Below, piece after piece: positions 52,756-63,714 of a stretch of DNA of 64,000 bases (its first letter is position 1; each line of letters starts with the position of its first letter). A program made the translations under genes and the position numbers. The notes beneath the pieces were generated by a model that worked only from the letters and a program-made list of their open reading frames with translations, made no database searches and was not told the DNA's origin. The DNA is from JAKFWF01 sp031374115 (GTDB lineage Bacteria > Pseudomonadota > Alphaproteobacteria > Rhizobiales > Hyphomicrobiaceae), in contig JANMNO010000027.1 in NCBI GenBank assembly GCA_031374115.1, positions 1-64,000 on the forward strand, in the 5' to 3' direction.

Positions 52756-53346
52756 GTGGCACGTTCCCCCGGCGGTGGTGGTGGTAGAGATCGCGGTCGC
52801 GATCGCGAGAAGGCTGACAGCGAGTTTTCGGACAAGCTGGTCGGCATCAATCGCGTCGCGAAAGTGGTCAAGGGCGGCAAGCGCTTCGGCTTTGCGGCAC
52901 TCGTAGTCGTTGGCGATCTCAAGGGTCGCGTCGGTTTCGGGCACGGTAAGGCGCGTGAGGTTCCGGAAGCCATCCGTAAGGCGACGGAAGCCGCGCGTCG
53001 CGCGCTGATCCGGGTGCCATTGCGCGAGGGCCGCACGCTGCATCACGACAGCGAAGGTCATCATGGTGCGGGCAAGGTCGTGCTGCGTTCGGCGCCTCCT
53101 GGTACAGGGATCATCGCTGGCGGACCGATGCGCGCCGTCTTCGAGATGCTCGGTGTGCAGGACGTTGTCGCCAAGTCGTTGGGTTCATCGAACCCATACA
53201 ATATGGTGCGGGCAACCTTCGACGGGCTGAAGCATCAAGAAAATCCGCGTGGCGTTGCTGCCCGTCGCGGTAAGAAGTATGGCGATATCGTTGCGCGCCG
53301 CCGTGATGGATCCGCTGCCGAAGTGGATGCGACTGGCGAAGTGTGA
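52756..53346 (+). CDS. rpsE: 30S ribosomal protein S5
   Basis: Starting at GTG 52756, this 196-residue S5 has a Gly/Arg-rich N terminus (ARSPGGGGGRDRGRDRE) and the core VVKGGKRFGFAALVVVGD and GHGKAREVPEAIRKA. S5 contributes to decoding fidelity; the fold's Gly/Lys loop is wild type. Confidence 0.97.
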   Translation: MARSPGGGGGRDRGRDREKADSEFSDKLVGINRVAKVVKGGKRFGFAALVVVGDLKGRVGFGHGKAREVPEAIRKATEAARRALIRVPLREGRTLHHDSEGHHGAGKVVLRSAPPGTGIIAGGPMRAVFEMLGVQDVVAKSLGSSNPYNMVRATFDGLKHQENPRGVAARRGKKYGDIVARRRDGSAAEVDATGEV

Positions 53347-53393
53347 GTTGCTTGTCGAGCGGCACGCGGCAGTGATTTGAAGGGTCAAGGGCT

Positions 53394-53597
53394 ATGTCAA
53401 AACCACATACGGACAAGATGATCACGATTGAGCAGATCGCGAGCCCAAACCGGCGCCCCGATCGTCAGCGTGGCACCCTGATCGGTCTCGGCCTCAACAA
53501 GCTGCATCGCCGCAAGACCGTCAAGGATACGATCGAAGTGCGTGGCATGCTCAACAAAGTTGGTCATCTCGTTCGCATCGTCGACGAGAAGGTCTGA
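53394..53597 (+). CDS. rpmD: 50S ribosomal protein L30
   Basis: The 67-residue protein (ITIEQIASPNRRPDRQRGTLIGLGLNKL) is L30. It is one of the small proteins usually found between rpsE and rplO. Confidence 0.97.
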   Translation: MSKPHTDKMITIEQIASPNRRPDRQRGTLIGLGLNKLHRRKTVKDTIEVRGMLNKVGHLVRIVDEKV

Positions 53598-53650
53598 GTT
53601 TTTTTACAGGTTGCCCCAGTAATGGGGAACGGCCAAGGGAGCTAGAGGAC

Positions 53651-54205
53651 ATGCGCCTCAACGAAATTAAAGACAACGAAGGTTCGAAGAAGGTGCGCGT
53701 CCGTATCGGTCGCGGCATCGGTTCGGGCGTCGGCAAGACCGGTGGACGCGGTGGCAAGGGCCAGACCGCGCGCTCCGGCGTGCGCATCGGCGGCTTCGAA
53801 GGCGGCCAGATGCCACTGCATCGCCGGTTGCCGAAGCGCGGCTTCAATAAGTGGCGTCCGAAAGACTATAACGAGATCAACATCGGCGATCTGCAAAAGG
53901 CGATCGACGAGAAGCGTTTGGATGGTTCGAAGGCTGTGACAGTTGCATCGCTGGTCGAGGCGGGCGTGCTGCGTCGTGGGCTCGATGGTCTTCGCCTTCT
54001 CGGTGAAGGTGAGCTGAAGGCCAAGCTGGCGCTGACCGTCAATCACGCAACCGTCAAGGCGCGCGCAGCCGTCGAGAAAGCGGGCGGTTCGGTCACGCTG
54101 ATCGAGAAGAAGGTTCTGGCCGATGACGTGACCAAGGCCAAGAAGACAGCTGCCAAGAAGGCGGCCAAGGGTGGCGGCAAGAAAAAAGGCGCTGATGCAG
54201 AGTAG
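53651..54205 (+). CDS. rplO: 50S ribosomal protein L15
   Basis: The 184-residue protein has the Gly-rich GRGIGSGVGKTGGRGGKGQ and GFEGGQMPLHRRLPKRGF; its last 25 residues are a Lys/Ala-rich tail, common in alphaproteobacteria and responsible for the length above the usual 144-160. Confidence 0.97.
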   Translation: MRLNEIKDNEGSKKVRVRIGRGIGSGVGKTGGRGGKGQTARSGVRIGGFEGGQMPLHRRLPKRGFNKWRPKDYNEINIGDLQKAIDEKRLDGSKAVTVASLVEAGVLRRGLDGLRLLGEGELKAKLALTVNHATVKARAAVEKAGGSVTLIEKKVLADDVTKAKKTAAKKAAKGGGKKKGADAE

Positions 54206-54407
54206 TTGAGTGGGTGAGGTGTTGATCCGTCGATGGTGACGGCTCATGCGCCCGATCGCTGTGATGGGCAAGACTGTACTTCACGTGCACCGCAGCGCCA
54301 CTTTGTCGACAGGGCTTGCTCCTCGGGCATGGCATAGTACGTATACTCGAGTGCGGGCGTAGATCCGCCCGTCTAAGCCCGCGGACCGAGTTGAGGAGAC
54401 GAAATCC

Positions 54408-55766
54408 ATGGCTTCGGCCGCCGAGCAATTAGCTTCCAACATGAATTTTGGCGCCTTTTCAAAGGCGACCGAACTGAAGAAGCGTATCTGGTTCACACTG
54501 ATTGCCTTGCTCGTCTACCGCCTCGGCACATTCATTCCGCTGCCCGGCATCGATCCGGTCGCGTTCGCGCAGACGTTCAAATCAAATTCGACTGGCATTC
54601 TGGGCATGCTCAACCTGTTCGCGGGCGGCGCGGTCGAGCGGATGGCGATTTTGGCCTTGAACATCATGCCGTACATTTCGGCATCGATCATCATGCAACT
54701 GATGTCGTCGGTGTCGCCCAAGCTCGAAGCGCTCAAGAAAGAGGGCGAGCAGGGCCGTAAGCAGATCAACCAGTACACCCGATATTTGACCGTGATTTTG
54801 GCGACGTTCCAGGCCTACGGCATCGCCATCGGGCTCGAGGGTTCGCGCGCGGGTGCCGCCTCGGTCGTCATCGATCCAGGCTGGTTCTTCCGCATAACGA
54901 CGGTGATCTCGCTGGTCGGTGGCACGATGTTCTTGATGTGGCTCGGCGAGCAGATTACGGCGCGCGGAGTGGGCAACGGTATTTCGCTGATCATTTTCGC
55001 TGGGATTGTCGCAGGTCTGCCGGCAGCGTTGTTGTCACTGTTCGAGTTGTCACGGACCGGTTCGCTGTCGCCATTCCTGCTGATCGCCTTGCTCGCACTC
55101 ATGCTGGCCGTGGTCGCTGCAATCGTCTTCATCGAACGAGCGCAGCGCAGACTGTTGATCCAGTATCCGAAGCGACAAGTCGGCAATCGGATGTTTCAGG
55201 GCGACTCGTCCCATCTGCCGCTAAAGCTCAATTCATCGGGCGTTATTCCACCGATATTCGCCTCCTCGCTGCTGTTGTTGCCGATCACGGCAGCGCAGTT
55301 CTCGGCGGGGCCGGGCTCCTCGGGTCCAGAGTGGTTGACGACGATCGTCGCAGCCCTCGGCCGCGGACAACCACTCCACATCGCGCTTTACGTCGTGCTG
55401 ATCATCTTCTTTGCGTTCTTCTACACCGCCGTCGTGTTCAACCCGACGGAAACCGCCGACAACCTACGCAAGTACGGCGGCTTCTTGCCCGGACGCCGGC
55501 CAGGCGCGCAGACCGCCGAATATATCGACTACGTGTTGACGCGCATTACAGTCGTCGGCGCCATTTATCTGGCCGTCGTTTGCGTCATGCCGGAGTTACT
55601 GATTTCCTACGCAGCTGTGCCATTTTACTTTGGCGGTACTTCGCTACTGATCGCGGTCAGCGTGACGATGGATACGGTTGCTCAAATTCAGAGCCACTTG
55701 CTCGCGCACCAGTACGAAGGATTGATCAAGAAGTCCAAACTTCGGGGGGGTAAGGGGCGCGGATGA
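54408..55766 (+). CDS. secY: Protein translocase subunit SecY
   Basis: The 452-residue protein has ten predicted helices and the SecY signatures RIWFTLIALLVYRLGTFIPLPGID and GRKQINQYTRYLTVILATFQAYG-like cytosolic region (quoted by ends). It forms the protein-conducting channel with SecE and SecG. A 202-base gap lies upstream. Its stop overlaps the adk ATG by four bases. Confidence 0.97.
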   Translation: MASAAEQLASNMNFGAFSKATELKKRIWFTLIALLVYRLGTFIPLPGIDPVAFAQTFKSNSTGILGMLNLFAGGAVERMAILALNIMPYISASIIMQLMSSVSPKLEALKKEGEQGRKQINQYTRYLTVILATFQAYGIAIGLEGSRAGAASVVIDPGWFFRITTVISLVGGTMFLMWLGEQITARGVGNGISLIIFAGIVAGLPAALLSLFELSRTGSLSPFLLIALLALMLAVVAAIVFIERAQRRLLIQYPKRQVGNRMFQGDSSHLPLKLNSSGVIPPIFASSLLLLPITAAQFSAGPGSSGPEWLTTIVAALGRGQPLHIALYVVLIIFFAFFYTAVVFNPTETADNLRKYGGFLPGRRPGAQTAEYIDYVLTRITVVGAIYLAVVCVMPELLISYAAVPFYFGGTSLLIAVSVTMDTVAQIQSHLLAHQYEGLIKKSKLRGGKGRG

Positions 55767-56341
55767 ATTTGATTTTTCTTGGGCCTCCCGGCGCGGGTAA
55801 GGGCACCCAGGCGGCGCTGGTCGCAGCACGGCTCGGAATTCCTCAGCTATCGACGGGCGATATGCTACGCGCCGCCGTCAAGGCCGGTACTGCGATCGGC
55901 AAGAAGGCCAAAGCGGTCATGGATCGCGGCGAACTCGTTTCCGACTCGATCGTCATTGGGATTGTCGAAGATCGCATTGAGCAGCCGGATTGCAGTAAAG
56001 GGTTCATCCTCGACGGCTTCCCGCGAACATTGGCGCAGGCCGCAGCGCTCGACAAATTACTCGAAGCACATGGCAAGAAGTTGGATCGCGTGATCGAATT
56101 TAAGATCGATGATGCGGTCCTCCTCACGCGCATTGAGAAGCGCGCAAAGGAAGCCGTCGAAGGAGGGCAAAAACCTCGCGCCGACGACAATGCCGACGCA
56201 CTCAAGACGCGGCTTTTGGCTTATTACAAGGAAACTTCGCCGCTGATCGGTTACTATTTCCGAGCCGGCAATCTGGTCTCCCTGGATGCGATGGCGCCGG
56301 TCGCCACTGTAACCTCTGAGATCGAAAAGGCGTTGAAATAG
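55763..56341 (+). CDS. adk: Adenylate kinase
   Basis: The 192-residue protein (FLGPPGAGKGTQA P-loop, STGDMLRAAVKAG, DGFPRTLAQAAAL) is the short type without the zinc-containing LID extension; the LID here is a short segment around EAVEGGQKPRADDN. It converts AMP and ATP to two ADP. The ATG overlaps secY. Confidence 0.96.
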   Translation: MNLIFLGPPGAGKGTQAALVAARLGIPQLSTGDMLRAAVKAGTAIGKKAKAVMDRGELVSDSIVIGIVEDRIEQPDCSKGFILDGFPRTLAQAAALDKLLEAHGKKLDRVIEFKIDDAVLLTRIEKRAKEAVEGGQKPRADDNADALKTRLLAYYKETSPLIGYYFRAGNLVSLDAMAPVATVTSEIEKALK

Positions 56342-56374
56342 GCGTGGGTGTCGGGATGACGCGGGGCGCAAGCG

Positions 56375-56404
56375 TTGACGAATGTTGATGTTTGTGTGTA
56401 CTAA
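56375..56404 (+). promoter_or_regulatory. Candidate promoter upstream of rpsM
   Basis: TTGACG (56375-56380) and TACTAA (56399-56404) lie 18 bases apart in the 227-base gap between adk and rpsM. This is a plausible sigma-70 promoter for the rpsM-rpsK-rpoA-rplQ (alpha) unit. Confidence 0.45.
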
Positions 56405-56568
56405 GACCGCGATTATCTGACGCAGCCATGTCGAAGTCCTTTCTCTGCGCCTTACGGAGCAGGGCGCAGGACCGCTTGGCGTCGAAACGTTTAACTGTCG
56501 TAATATCGGGTTGCGGGGTTCGGCTTCGCAACTGAACCGCACTGGTTGAGACTTTAGGAGAGCTGCAA

Positions 56569-56940
56569 GTGGCCCGTATCGCAGGCGTCAACATCCCGAC
56601 CCAGAAGCGCGTCGTCATCGCGCTGCAGTATATTCATGGCATCGGCCCGAAGTTCGCGGAAGCTATCTGCACCCGGGTTGGCATTCCCGCTGATCGTCGC
56701 GTCAATCAGCTCACGGATGCTGAAGTCCTGCAGGTTCGCGAAGCGATCGACCGTGACTACACCGTCGAAGGCGACCTGCGTCGTGAAGTCGCAATGAACA
56801 TCAAGCGCCTGATGGATCTCGGCTGCTATCGCGGGCTGCGCCATCGTCGTGGCTTGCCCGTCCGCGGCCAGCGCACGCATACGAACGCTCGTACGCGCAA
56901 GGGTCCTGCCAAGGCAATCGCAGGCAAGAAGAAGGCTTGA
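56569..56940 (+). CDS. rpsM: 30S ribosomal protein S13
   Basis: Starting at GTG 56569 after TAGGAGAG, the 123-residue protein (ARIAGVNIPTQKRVVIAL, RGLPVRGQRTHTNARTRKG) is S13, which contacts P-site tRNA from the 30S head. Confidence 0.97.
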   Translation: MARIAGVNIPTQKRVVIALQYIHGIGPKFAEAICTRVGIPADRRVNQLTDAEVLQVREAIDRDYTVEGDLRREVAMNIKRLMDLGCYRGLRHRRGLPVRGQRTHTNARTRKGPAKAIAGKKKA

Positions 56941-57102
56941 CGACTGGAGCGTTAGCGTTCGGACCTTAAAGCGGGTCTCATCAGCCTGCGTCCAACTCCG
57001 CCGCCCAACTCTATCGCAAAGCATCCGGCAACCGGCCAATCACTAGATTTCAGTTCGACAGCACATTCAACACCGCCCATTGGGCATCGGAGTATCTGCC
57101 AG

Positions 57103-57504
57103 ATGGCAAAGGAAGCAGAAAAAGGCCGGGCGAAAGTTCGCCGTAAAGAGCGTAAGAACATCACATCGGGCGTGGCCCATGTGAATGCCAGCTTCAACAA
57201 CACGATGATTACAATCACCGATGCGCAGGGCAACACCATTGCGTGGTCGTCATCTGGCACGATGGGCTTTAAAGGGTCGCGCAAGTCAACGCCCTATGCA
57301 GCACAGATGGCAGGTGAAGACGCCGGCAAGAAGGCGGCTGAACACGGCGTCAAGATCCTCGAAGTAGAAGTCACGGGCCCAGGCTCGGGTCGGGAGTCGG
57401 CGCTTCGTGCTCTGCAGTCGATCGGCATGCAGATTACCTCAATTCGCGACGTGACGCCGATCCCGCACAACGGCTGCCGCCCGCGCAAGCGCCGGCGCGT
57501 CTGA
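57103..57504 (+). CDS. rpsK: 30S ribosomal protein S11
   Basis: The 133-residue protein (GVAHVNASFNNTMITITDAQGN, VTPIPHNGCRPRKRRRV) is S11, a platform protein close to the Shine-Dalgarno helix. It lies 162 bases after rpsM with no visible promoter between. Confidence 0.98.
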   Translation: MAKEAEKGRAKVRRKERKNITSGVAHVNASFNNTMITITDAQGNTIAWSSSGTMGFKGSRKSTPYAAQMAGEDAGKKAAEHGVKILEVEVTGPGSGRESALRALQSIGMQITSIRDVTPIPHNGCRPRKRRRV

Positions 57505-57524
57505 AGCCCGTTGGCTCTGAGCAT

Positions 57525-57551
57525 AAGGGGCGTCCCGACTGGGGGCGCCTT
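57525..57551 (+). terminator. Weak hairpin between rpsK and rpoA
   Basis: AAGG plus CGTCCC pairs with GGGGGCG plus CCTT around a GACT loop, with a two-base bulge, 20 bases after the rpsK stop. A CACGCGTTTT tract follows. It may attenuate transcription into rpoA; the stem is imperfect. Confidence 0.25.
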
Positions 57552-57639
57552 CACGCGTTTTCTACAAGAAGTCCGAAATCATACAGAAGTCTGATGGCCG
57601 CTTCCCCCGACGCGCCGTCCCAGCCAAGCGAGGCTACCC

Positions 57640-58671
57640 GTGGCAACAACCGCAGTACTACAGAAAAATTGGCAAGATCTGATCAAGCCAGCAAAACTTG
57701 AAATCCAGGCCGGTCGCGATCGCGATCGGGTCGCGACTGTCGTTGCCGAGCCGCTAGAGCGGGGCTTTGGTATGACGCTTGGCAACGCACTACGCCGCGT
57801 CCTGCTCTCGTCGCTCCAGGGTGCAGCCATCAAGTCGGTGCAGATCGATGGCGTGTTGCATGAGTTCTCGTCGATCCCGGGCGTTCGCGAGGACGTGACC
57901 AATATTGTCCTCAACATCAAGGAAATCGCGTTGCGCGTCCATTCGGATGGCGTCAAGCGCATGGTGTTGAAGAAGGAGGGCCGCGGGCCCGCCAAGGCCG
58001 GCGACATCGAAGCTGGCTCCGACGTCGAAATCCTCAACCCTGAACACGTGATTTGCACTCTCGATCAGGGTGCCTCGATCCGCATGGAGTTCACCGCGGA
58101 CATGGGCAAGGGCTATGTTGCTGCCGACCGCAATCGCCCTGAGGATGCGCCGATCGGTCTGATACCGGTCGACAGCCTGTACGGACCCGTCAAGAAGGTG
58201 TCGTACAAGGTTGAAAATACGCGCGAAGGCCAGATCCTCGACTACGATAAGCTGACGATGCAGGTTGAAACCGATGGCTCCGTTCGCGCGGAGGATGCGA
58301 TCGCGCTTGCCGCACGCATCTTGCAGGACCAACTCGCCGTATTCATCAACTTCGAAGAGCCGAAGCGGCCGACCGAAGAGACCAAGCATCCGGAGCTGGC
58401 GTTCAATGCGGCGTTGCTCAAGAAGGTCGATGAACTCGAATTGTCAGTCCGTTCGGCCAACTGCTTAAAGAACGACAACATCGTCTACATCGGCGACCTT
58501 ATACAGAAGACCGAGTCGGAGATGCTGCGCACGCCGAACTTCGGCCGCAAGTCGCTCAACGAGATCAAGGAAGTGCTAGCCGCGATGGGCCTGCATCTTG
58601 GCATGGAAGTGCCGAACTGGCCGCCGGACAATATCGAAGAGCTGGCGAAGCGGTTCGAAGATCAATATTGA
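57640..58671 (+). CDS. rpoA: DNA-directed RNA polymerase subunit alpha
   Basis: The 343-residue protein starts at GTG 57640. The N-terminal domain (about 1-235) has LERGFGMTLGNALRRVLLSSLQGAA, used for dimerisation and beta/beta' binding. The C-terminal domain (about 255-320) has LSVRSANCLKNDNIVYIGDLI, with the Arg and Asn residues that bind UP elements, and RKSLNEIKEVL. Everything is intact. Confidence 0.98.
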   Translation: MATTAVLQKNWQDLIKPAKLEIQAGRDRDRVATVVAEPLERGFGMTLGNALRRVLLSSLQGAAIKSVQIDGVLHEFSSIPGVREDVTNIVLNIKEIALRVHSDGVKRMVLKKEGRGPAKAGDIEAGSDVEILNPEHVICTLDQGASIRMEFTADMGKGYVAADRNRPEDAPIGLIPVDSLYGPVKKVSYKVENTREGQILDYDKLTMQVETDGSVRAEDAIALAARILQDQLAVFINFEEPKRPTEETKHPELAFNAALLKKVDELELSVRSANCLKNDNIVYIGDLIQKTESEMLRTPNFGRKSLNEIKEVLAAMGLHLGMEVPNWPPDNIEELAKRFEDQY

Positions 58672-58836
58672 GATAGGCAGTAGGCAGTAGGGCGTGTCCA
58701 ACTGCAAAACCGCGCATGGCGGCCGGCTCCTCGAAGAGGAGTCGCCAAGCGCAACTAAAACGCAACGCGCTAAGACGAGGCGAGGCCGCAGAACCTCCCC
58801 GGGAAACAAACCAAAACCTCTATCAAGGAAAGCAAC

Positions 58837-59262
58837 ATGCGTCACCGTAAACTAGGCCGCCGCTTCAGCCGCGATCCCGGCCATCGTCAAGCAATGTTTC
58901 AGGCACTTGCTTCGGCGTTGATCCGCCACGAGCAGATCGTCACGACGCTGCCGAAGGCGAAAGACTTGAAGCGCGTTGTCGAGAAGTTCATCACGCTTGC
59001 CAAGCGCGGCGACTTAAATTCGCGTCGGCTTGCCGCCGCCCGGCTTGGCGACGAGGACATGGCCAAGAAGCTATTCGACGTGCTCGGGCCCCGCTACATG
59101 GATCGCAACGGCGGCTACACCCGCGTGCTCAAGGCCGGCTTCCGTTTCGGCGACAGTGCCCCGCGCGCCGTCATCGAGCTCGTCGACCGCGATGTGTCGG
59201 CTAAGGGCAAGGATGACATCGCCCGGGTCGAGTCCGAAAAGGGTGCGGCAGCTTCGGCCTGA
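58837..59262 (+). CDS. rplQ: 50S ribosomal protein L17
   Basis: The 141-residue protein (MRHRKLGRRFSRDPGHRQAMFQ, TLPKAKDLKRVVEKFITLAKRGDL) is L17. The 165-base gap upstream holds nothing recognisable. It is the last gene before the cluster terminator. Confidence 0.97.
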   Translation: MRHRKLGRRFSRDPGHRQAMFQALASALIRHEQIVTTLPKAKDLKRVVEKFITLAKRGDLNSRRLAAARLGDEDMAKKLFDVLGPRYMDRNGGYTRVLKAGFRFGDSAPRAVIELVDRDVSAKGKDDIARVESEKGAAASA

Positions 59263-59294
59263 CCCTTTTCTGACTGCAAACGATCGGATGACTT

Positions 59295-59322
59295 AGAGCG
59301 GCTTCGGCCGCTCTTTGCGTTT
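59295..59322 (+). terminator. Rho-independent terminator of the ribosomal supercluster
   Basis: AGAGCGGC (59295-59302), loop TTCG, GCCGCTCT (59307-59314) form a perfect eight-base stem with a UUCG tetraloop, followed by TTGCGTTT, 33 bases after the rplQ stop. The position and structure are those of a strong terminator. Confidence 0.85.
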
Positions 59323-59455
59323 GTGGATGCATCGCTCTGATGATCCAACTGTAGACGACTAAGCTCCGGCGTTGGATAATTACCTTGAGATCGCGTGCAG
59401 AGCGCGTCAGAACCCAAGCCGCGGTGTGAGTTGCCGGCCGATAGAAGGGATGGCG

Positions 59456-60418
59456 ATGGCCAAGATCAATGATTTGTTTCAGACGGCGTCATACGTCGGC
59501 CGGAACGACACATTCATGGGCGTAGAGCGAATTGCACCCGATGAGGTGCCAGAACGCGCCATCGCCGTGATCGGCATTCCAGGCGCTACGCCATATGCCT
59601 CAGCCGGCGCCTACTGCCGTGCAGCGCCGGAAGCAATTCGAAACGAAAGTGCCCGTTACTCAAGCACGATCATGCATCACAACTTCGACCTCGGAGGCGC
59701 TTTGCTCCCTAAGGGAGCACGGCTGTTCGATGTTGGCGATCTGGAATTCGATTCCAAAGACTTTGGCGGCAACCGTCAGCGCATTCGAACTACGGTGAAC
59801 ATGTTTCTTACGCGGAGCGTGGTACCTGTTGTACTGGGTGGCGATGACAGTGTGCAGATTCCGGTTATCGAGGCGTTCGCATCTCAAAGCGAAATCACGA
59901 TCCTGCAAATCGATGCGCACATTGATTGGCGTGACGAAGTACAGAGCGAACGGTTTGGACTTTCGAGCACAATGCGCCGCGCATCGGAGATGGCTGGAGT
60001 GAAGACGATCGTACAAGTCGGCGCCCGGGGCGTCGGCAGCGCACGGACTGCTGATATGGAGGCCGCGATCGCGTATGGGGTAAGGCTGTTCGACATGCAG
60101 CGCATTCGGCGGGAGGGCATTGCCGCCGCCGTCGACGCGATCCCAACGGACGCTCCGGTCGTCGTCTGCCTGGACGTCGATGGTCTCGACCCCAGTGTGG
60201 TGCCAGGGGTGATTGGGCGGTCACCCGGCGGATTGACTTATGGCGAAGTGGCCCAACTCATAACGGGCGCCGCTGGGCGTGCGCCGATCATCGGATTCAA
60301 TATCGTTGAGCTGGTGCCCGAGAACGATATTGACGGGCAAGGGGTGCTCGTTGCCGCGCGGCTCTGTATGCTTGGTATTGGCCTTGCTGCGCGGTCGCAG
60401 TTTCGCCATGCCTCGTAG
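59456..60418 (+). CDS. Ureohydrolase (agmatinase/arginase family) with altered metal motif
   Basis: From ATG 59456, with AGAAGGG upstream, the protein is 320 residues. It has the ureohydrolase core: DAHID (153-157) and LDVDGLDPSVVPG with Asp240, Asp242 and Asp245. The first metal-ligand motif, normally GGDHS, reads GGDDS here (Asp131 in place of the metal-binding His). This change occurs in a subset of agmatinase-like proteins, so the enzyme may use other guanidino compounds or a different metal site. Family members hydrolyse agmatine, guanidinobutyrate, guanidinopropionate or guanidine to urea or ammonia. It stands alone beyond the cluster terminator. Confidence 0.85.
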   Translation: MAKINDLFQTASYVGRNDTFMGVERIAPDEVPERAIAVIGIPGATPYASAGAYCRAAPEAIRNESARYSSTIMHHNFDLGGALLPKGARLFDVGDLEFDSKDFGGNRQRIRTTVNMFLTRSVVPVVLGGDDSVQIPVIEAFASQSEITILQIDAHIDWRDEVQSERFGLSSTMRRASEMAGVKTIVQVGARGVGSARTADMEAAIAYGVRLFDMQRIRREGIAAAVDAIPTDAPVVVCLDVDGLDPSVVPGVIGRSPGGLTYGEVAQLITGAAGRAPIIGFNIVELVPENDIDGQGVLVAARLCMLGIGLAARSQFRHAS

Positions 60419-60502
60419 GACTGAGATCTGACTTCAATCGACACGGTGTTCGGTTTATATGCCGTCTCATAAAGCCGCTGCGAGTTAAGGATAGGGCGCG
60501 CC

Positions 60503-61908
<1,406 letters not shown>

Positions 61909-61912
<4 letters not shown>

Positions 61913-62535
61913 GTTGAAGTCTCACACGTGAAAAATACCGAGAGATTGTTGGCCGGCATCGGCGTCACGTCGGGCTCGCCGAAGCCATTTGCCTTGGCCA
62001 GCGCTGCGACTGTTTCGAGGTCGCGCACGCCCCAGTCCGGATTTTGCGCTCTGAGGCTAACGTCGAAGGCTGCGTTGCCGGCCGAGGTGTGTCGCCCGTC
62101 GCGCCGGAATGGGCCGTATAAATACAATAATCCGCCATTTGGAAGCAGACGGTGAGCACCGCGCATCAATCCTTCGGCCGCACGCCACGGCGCGATGTGG
62201 ATCATGTTGATGCAGACGACCGCATCGGCGCGCGCGACCGGCCAGACATCGCCCGACGCATCGAGCGTGAGAGCTGGCAGCACGTTGCTGAGGCCAAGAT
62301 GCAGGCGCCACGCGTCAATGCTCGCCAATGCTGCAGCGTCGGGATCAGTTGGCTGGAACGTCAGAGCAGGAGGGCTCGATGTTGCAATGTGCATTGTGTG
62401 CTCGCCCGATCCGCTGGCGATCTCCAGCACCAGTCCGCGCGCCGGTAGAACCGGCAACAGCACATCACGAATCGGGTCTCGATTGCGTGCCGCTGCCGGA
62501 GCGAAACGGCGAGCGTCTTCAGCCGGCAAGGTCAT
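61909..62535 (-). CDS. DUF938 family SAM-dependent methyltransferase-like protein
   Basis: The 208-residue protein has FAPAAARNRDPI near the start, a SAM-binding loop LEIASGSGEH and the strand end VVCINMIHIAPW, the pattern of DUF938. Members are class I methyltransferases of unknown substrate. It overlaps the end of the protease gene by four bases and diverges from the hydroxyacid dehydrogenase gene. Confidence 0.85.
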
Positions 62536-62703
62536 CGGTCTAACTCCGAAGCGGCAGTCTTAGGTGTGTCACCGCTCGACCTATACGCGTCTCGCACGGC
62601 AGCTGTCACCCGCGTGCCGATCTCACGCGCTTGAAACTGCCTTCCAATCGCAGGCGGCATCGCGGCATACTCCAAACCTCAGACGCTGGGGGAGGACGCT
62701 TGA

Positions 62704-63693
62704 ATGGCAACCAACAAGAAACGTATATTCCTGCCGCACGCCTTTGCGCCGTCGGCCGCCGCGTTGTTCGAAGCGCGCGACGATATCGAGATACGGCGGT
62801 TCGATAATCTGATTTCGGCTGCTGCGTTCGATGAGATGCTCGGACAAAGTTCTCACGTCAATGCGGCGATCCTCGGAGCGACGCCATTCACTGCGGCGAC
62901 TGTCGCTAACGCGAAAGGCTTGCAGGTGGTCGCGCGCATAGGCGTGGGCTACGATGCGGTGGACGTACCGGCGCTGACGAGAGTTCGCGTGCCGCTGATG
63001 ACGACAGGCATCGCCAACTCGCCCTCTGTCGCCGAGCAGGCGGTGTTCTTCATGCTGCAGTTGTCGAAGCGCGGCAACGAGCTTCACGCTCTGGTGCAGG
63101 ATGGAAAATGGGCGCAACGGATGTCGGTGCTGCCGACCGACGTGCTCGACAAGACCGTGCTGGTCGTCGGCTTCGGGCGCATTGGCTCACGCACCGCTAA
63201 GCGCTGCCTCGCCATGGAAATGAACGTGTTGGTCTATGACCCATTCGTGAAGTCGGAGGCGATCAAGGCCGCGGGTTGCGAGCCGGTAACGGATCTCGAT
63301 GTCGCACTCGCTCGCGCCGATATCGTGACACTGCATTGCCCGAAAACACCGCAGACCGCGGGCATGATCAATGCCGCCCGGCTCGCCTCCATGAAGCCCA
63401 CCGCGTTCCTGGTGAACACCGCGCGCGGTGGTATCGTCGATGAGGCAGCGTTGCACGCGGCGCTCGTTAACAAGCGACTTGCCGGCGCCGGTCTCGACGT
63501 GTTCGAAAAAGAACCACCGCCGACGGATCATCCGTTGTTGCGCCTGCCTAATGTCATCGTCGCTCCACACATTGCTGGTGTTACCACCGAATCGGTCGAG
63601 CGGATGGGCCTTCAATCTGCGCTCAATGTGCTGAGTGTGTTCGATGGCAAGCCGATCGCGGCGAACGTGATCAACCCCGAAGTGCTGGGCTAG
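62704..63693 (+). CDS. D-2-hydroxyacid dehydrogenase (phosphoglycerate dehydrogenase-like)
   Basis: The 329-residue protein has the NAD loop VLVVGFGRIGSRTAKRCL, the catalytic Arg in NTARGGIVDEAAL, Glu in LDVFEKEPPP and His in APHIAGVTTES. The N-terminal VARIGVGYDAVDVPAL is that of the SerA/hydroxypyruvate reductase group, without an ACT domain. It reduces or oxidises a 2-hydroxyacid, substrate unknown. The convergent CoA-transferase gene ends 21 bases later. Confidence 0.88.
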   Translation: MATNKKRIFLPHAFAPSAAALFEARDDIEIRRFDNLISAAAFDEMLGQSSHVNAAILGATPFTAATVANAKGLQVVARIGVGYDAVDVPALTRVRVPLMTTGIANSPSVAEQAVFFMLQLSKRGNELHALVQDGKWAQRMSVLPTDVLDKTVLVVGFGRIGSRTAKRCLAMEMNVLVYDPFVKSEAIKAAGCEPVTDLDVALARADIVTLHCPKTPQTAGMINAARLASMKPTAFLVNTARGGIVDEAALHAALVNKRLAGAGLDVFEKEPPPTDHPLLRLPNVIVAPHIAGVTTESVERMGLQSALNVLSVFDGKPIAANVINPEVLG

Positions 63694-63714
63694 CTACGCG
63701 CCCCTGCCGCCTAT

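Noticed and set aside
54206..54407. Promoter before secY based on TATACT near 54,335
   Set aside because: TATACT-like bases exist but the nearest -35-like element is about 20 bases away, too far for a confident call.
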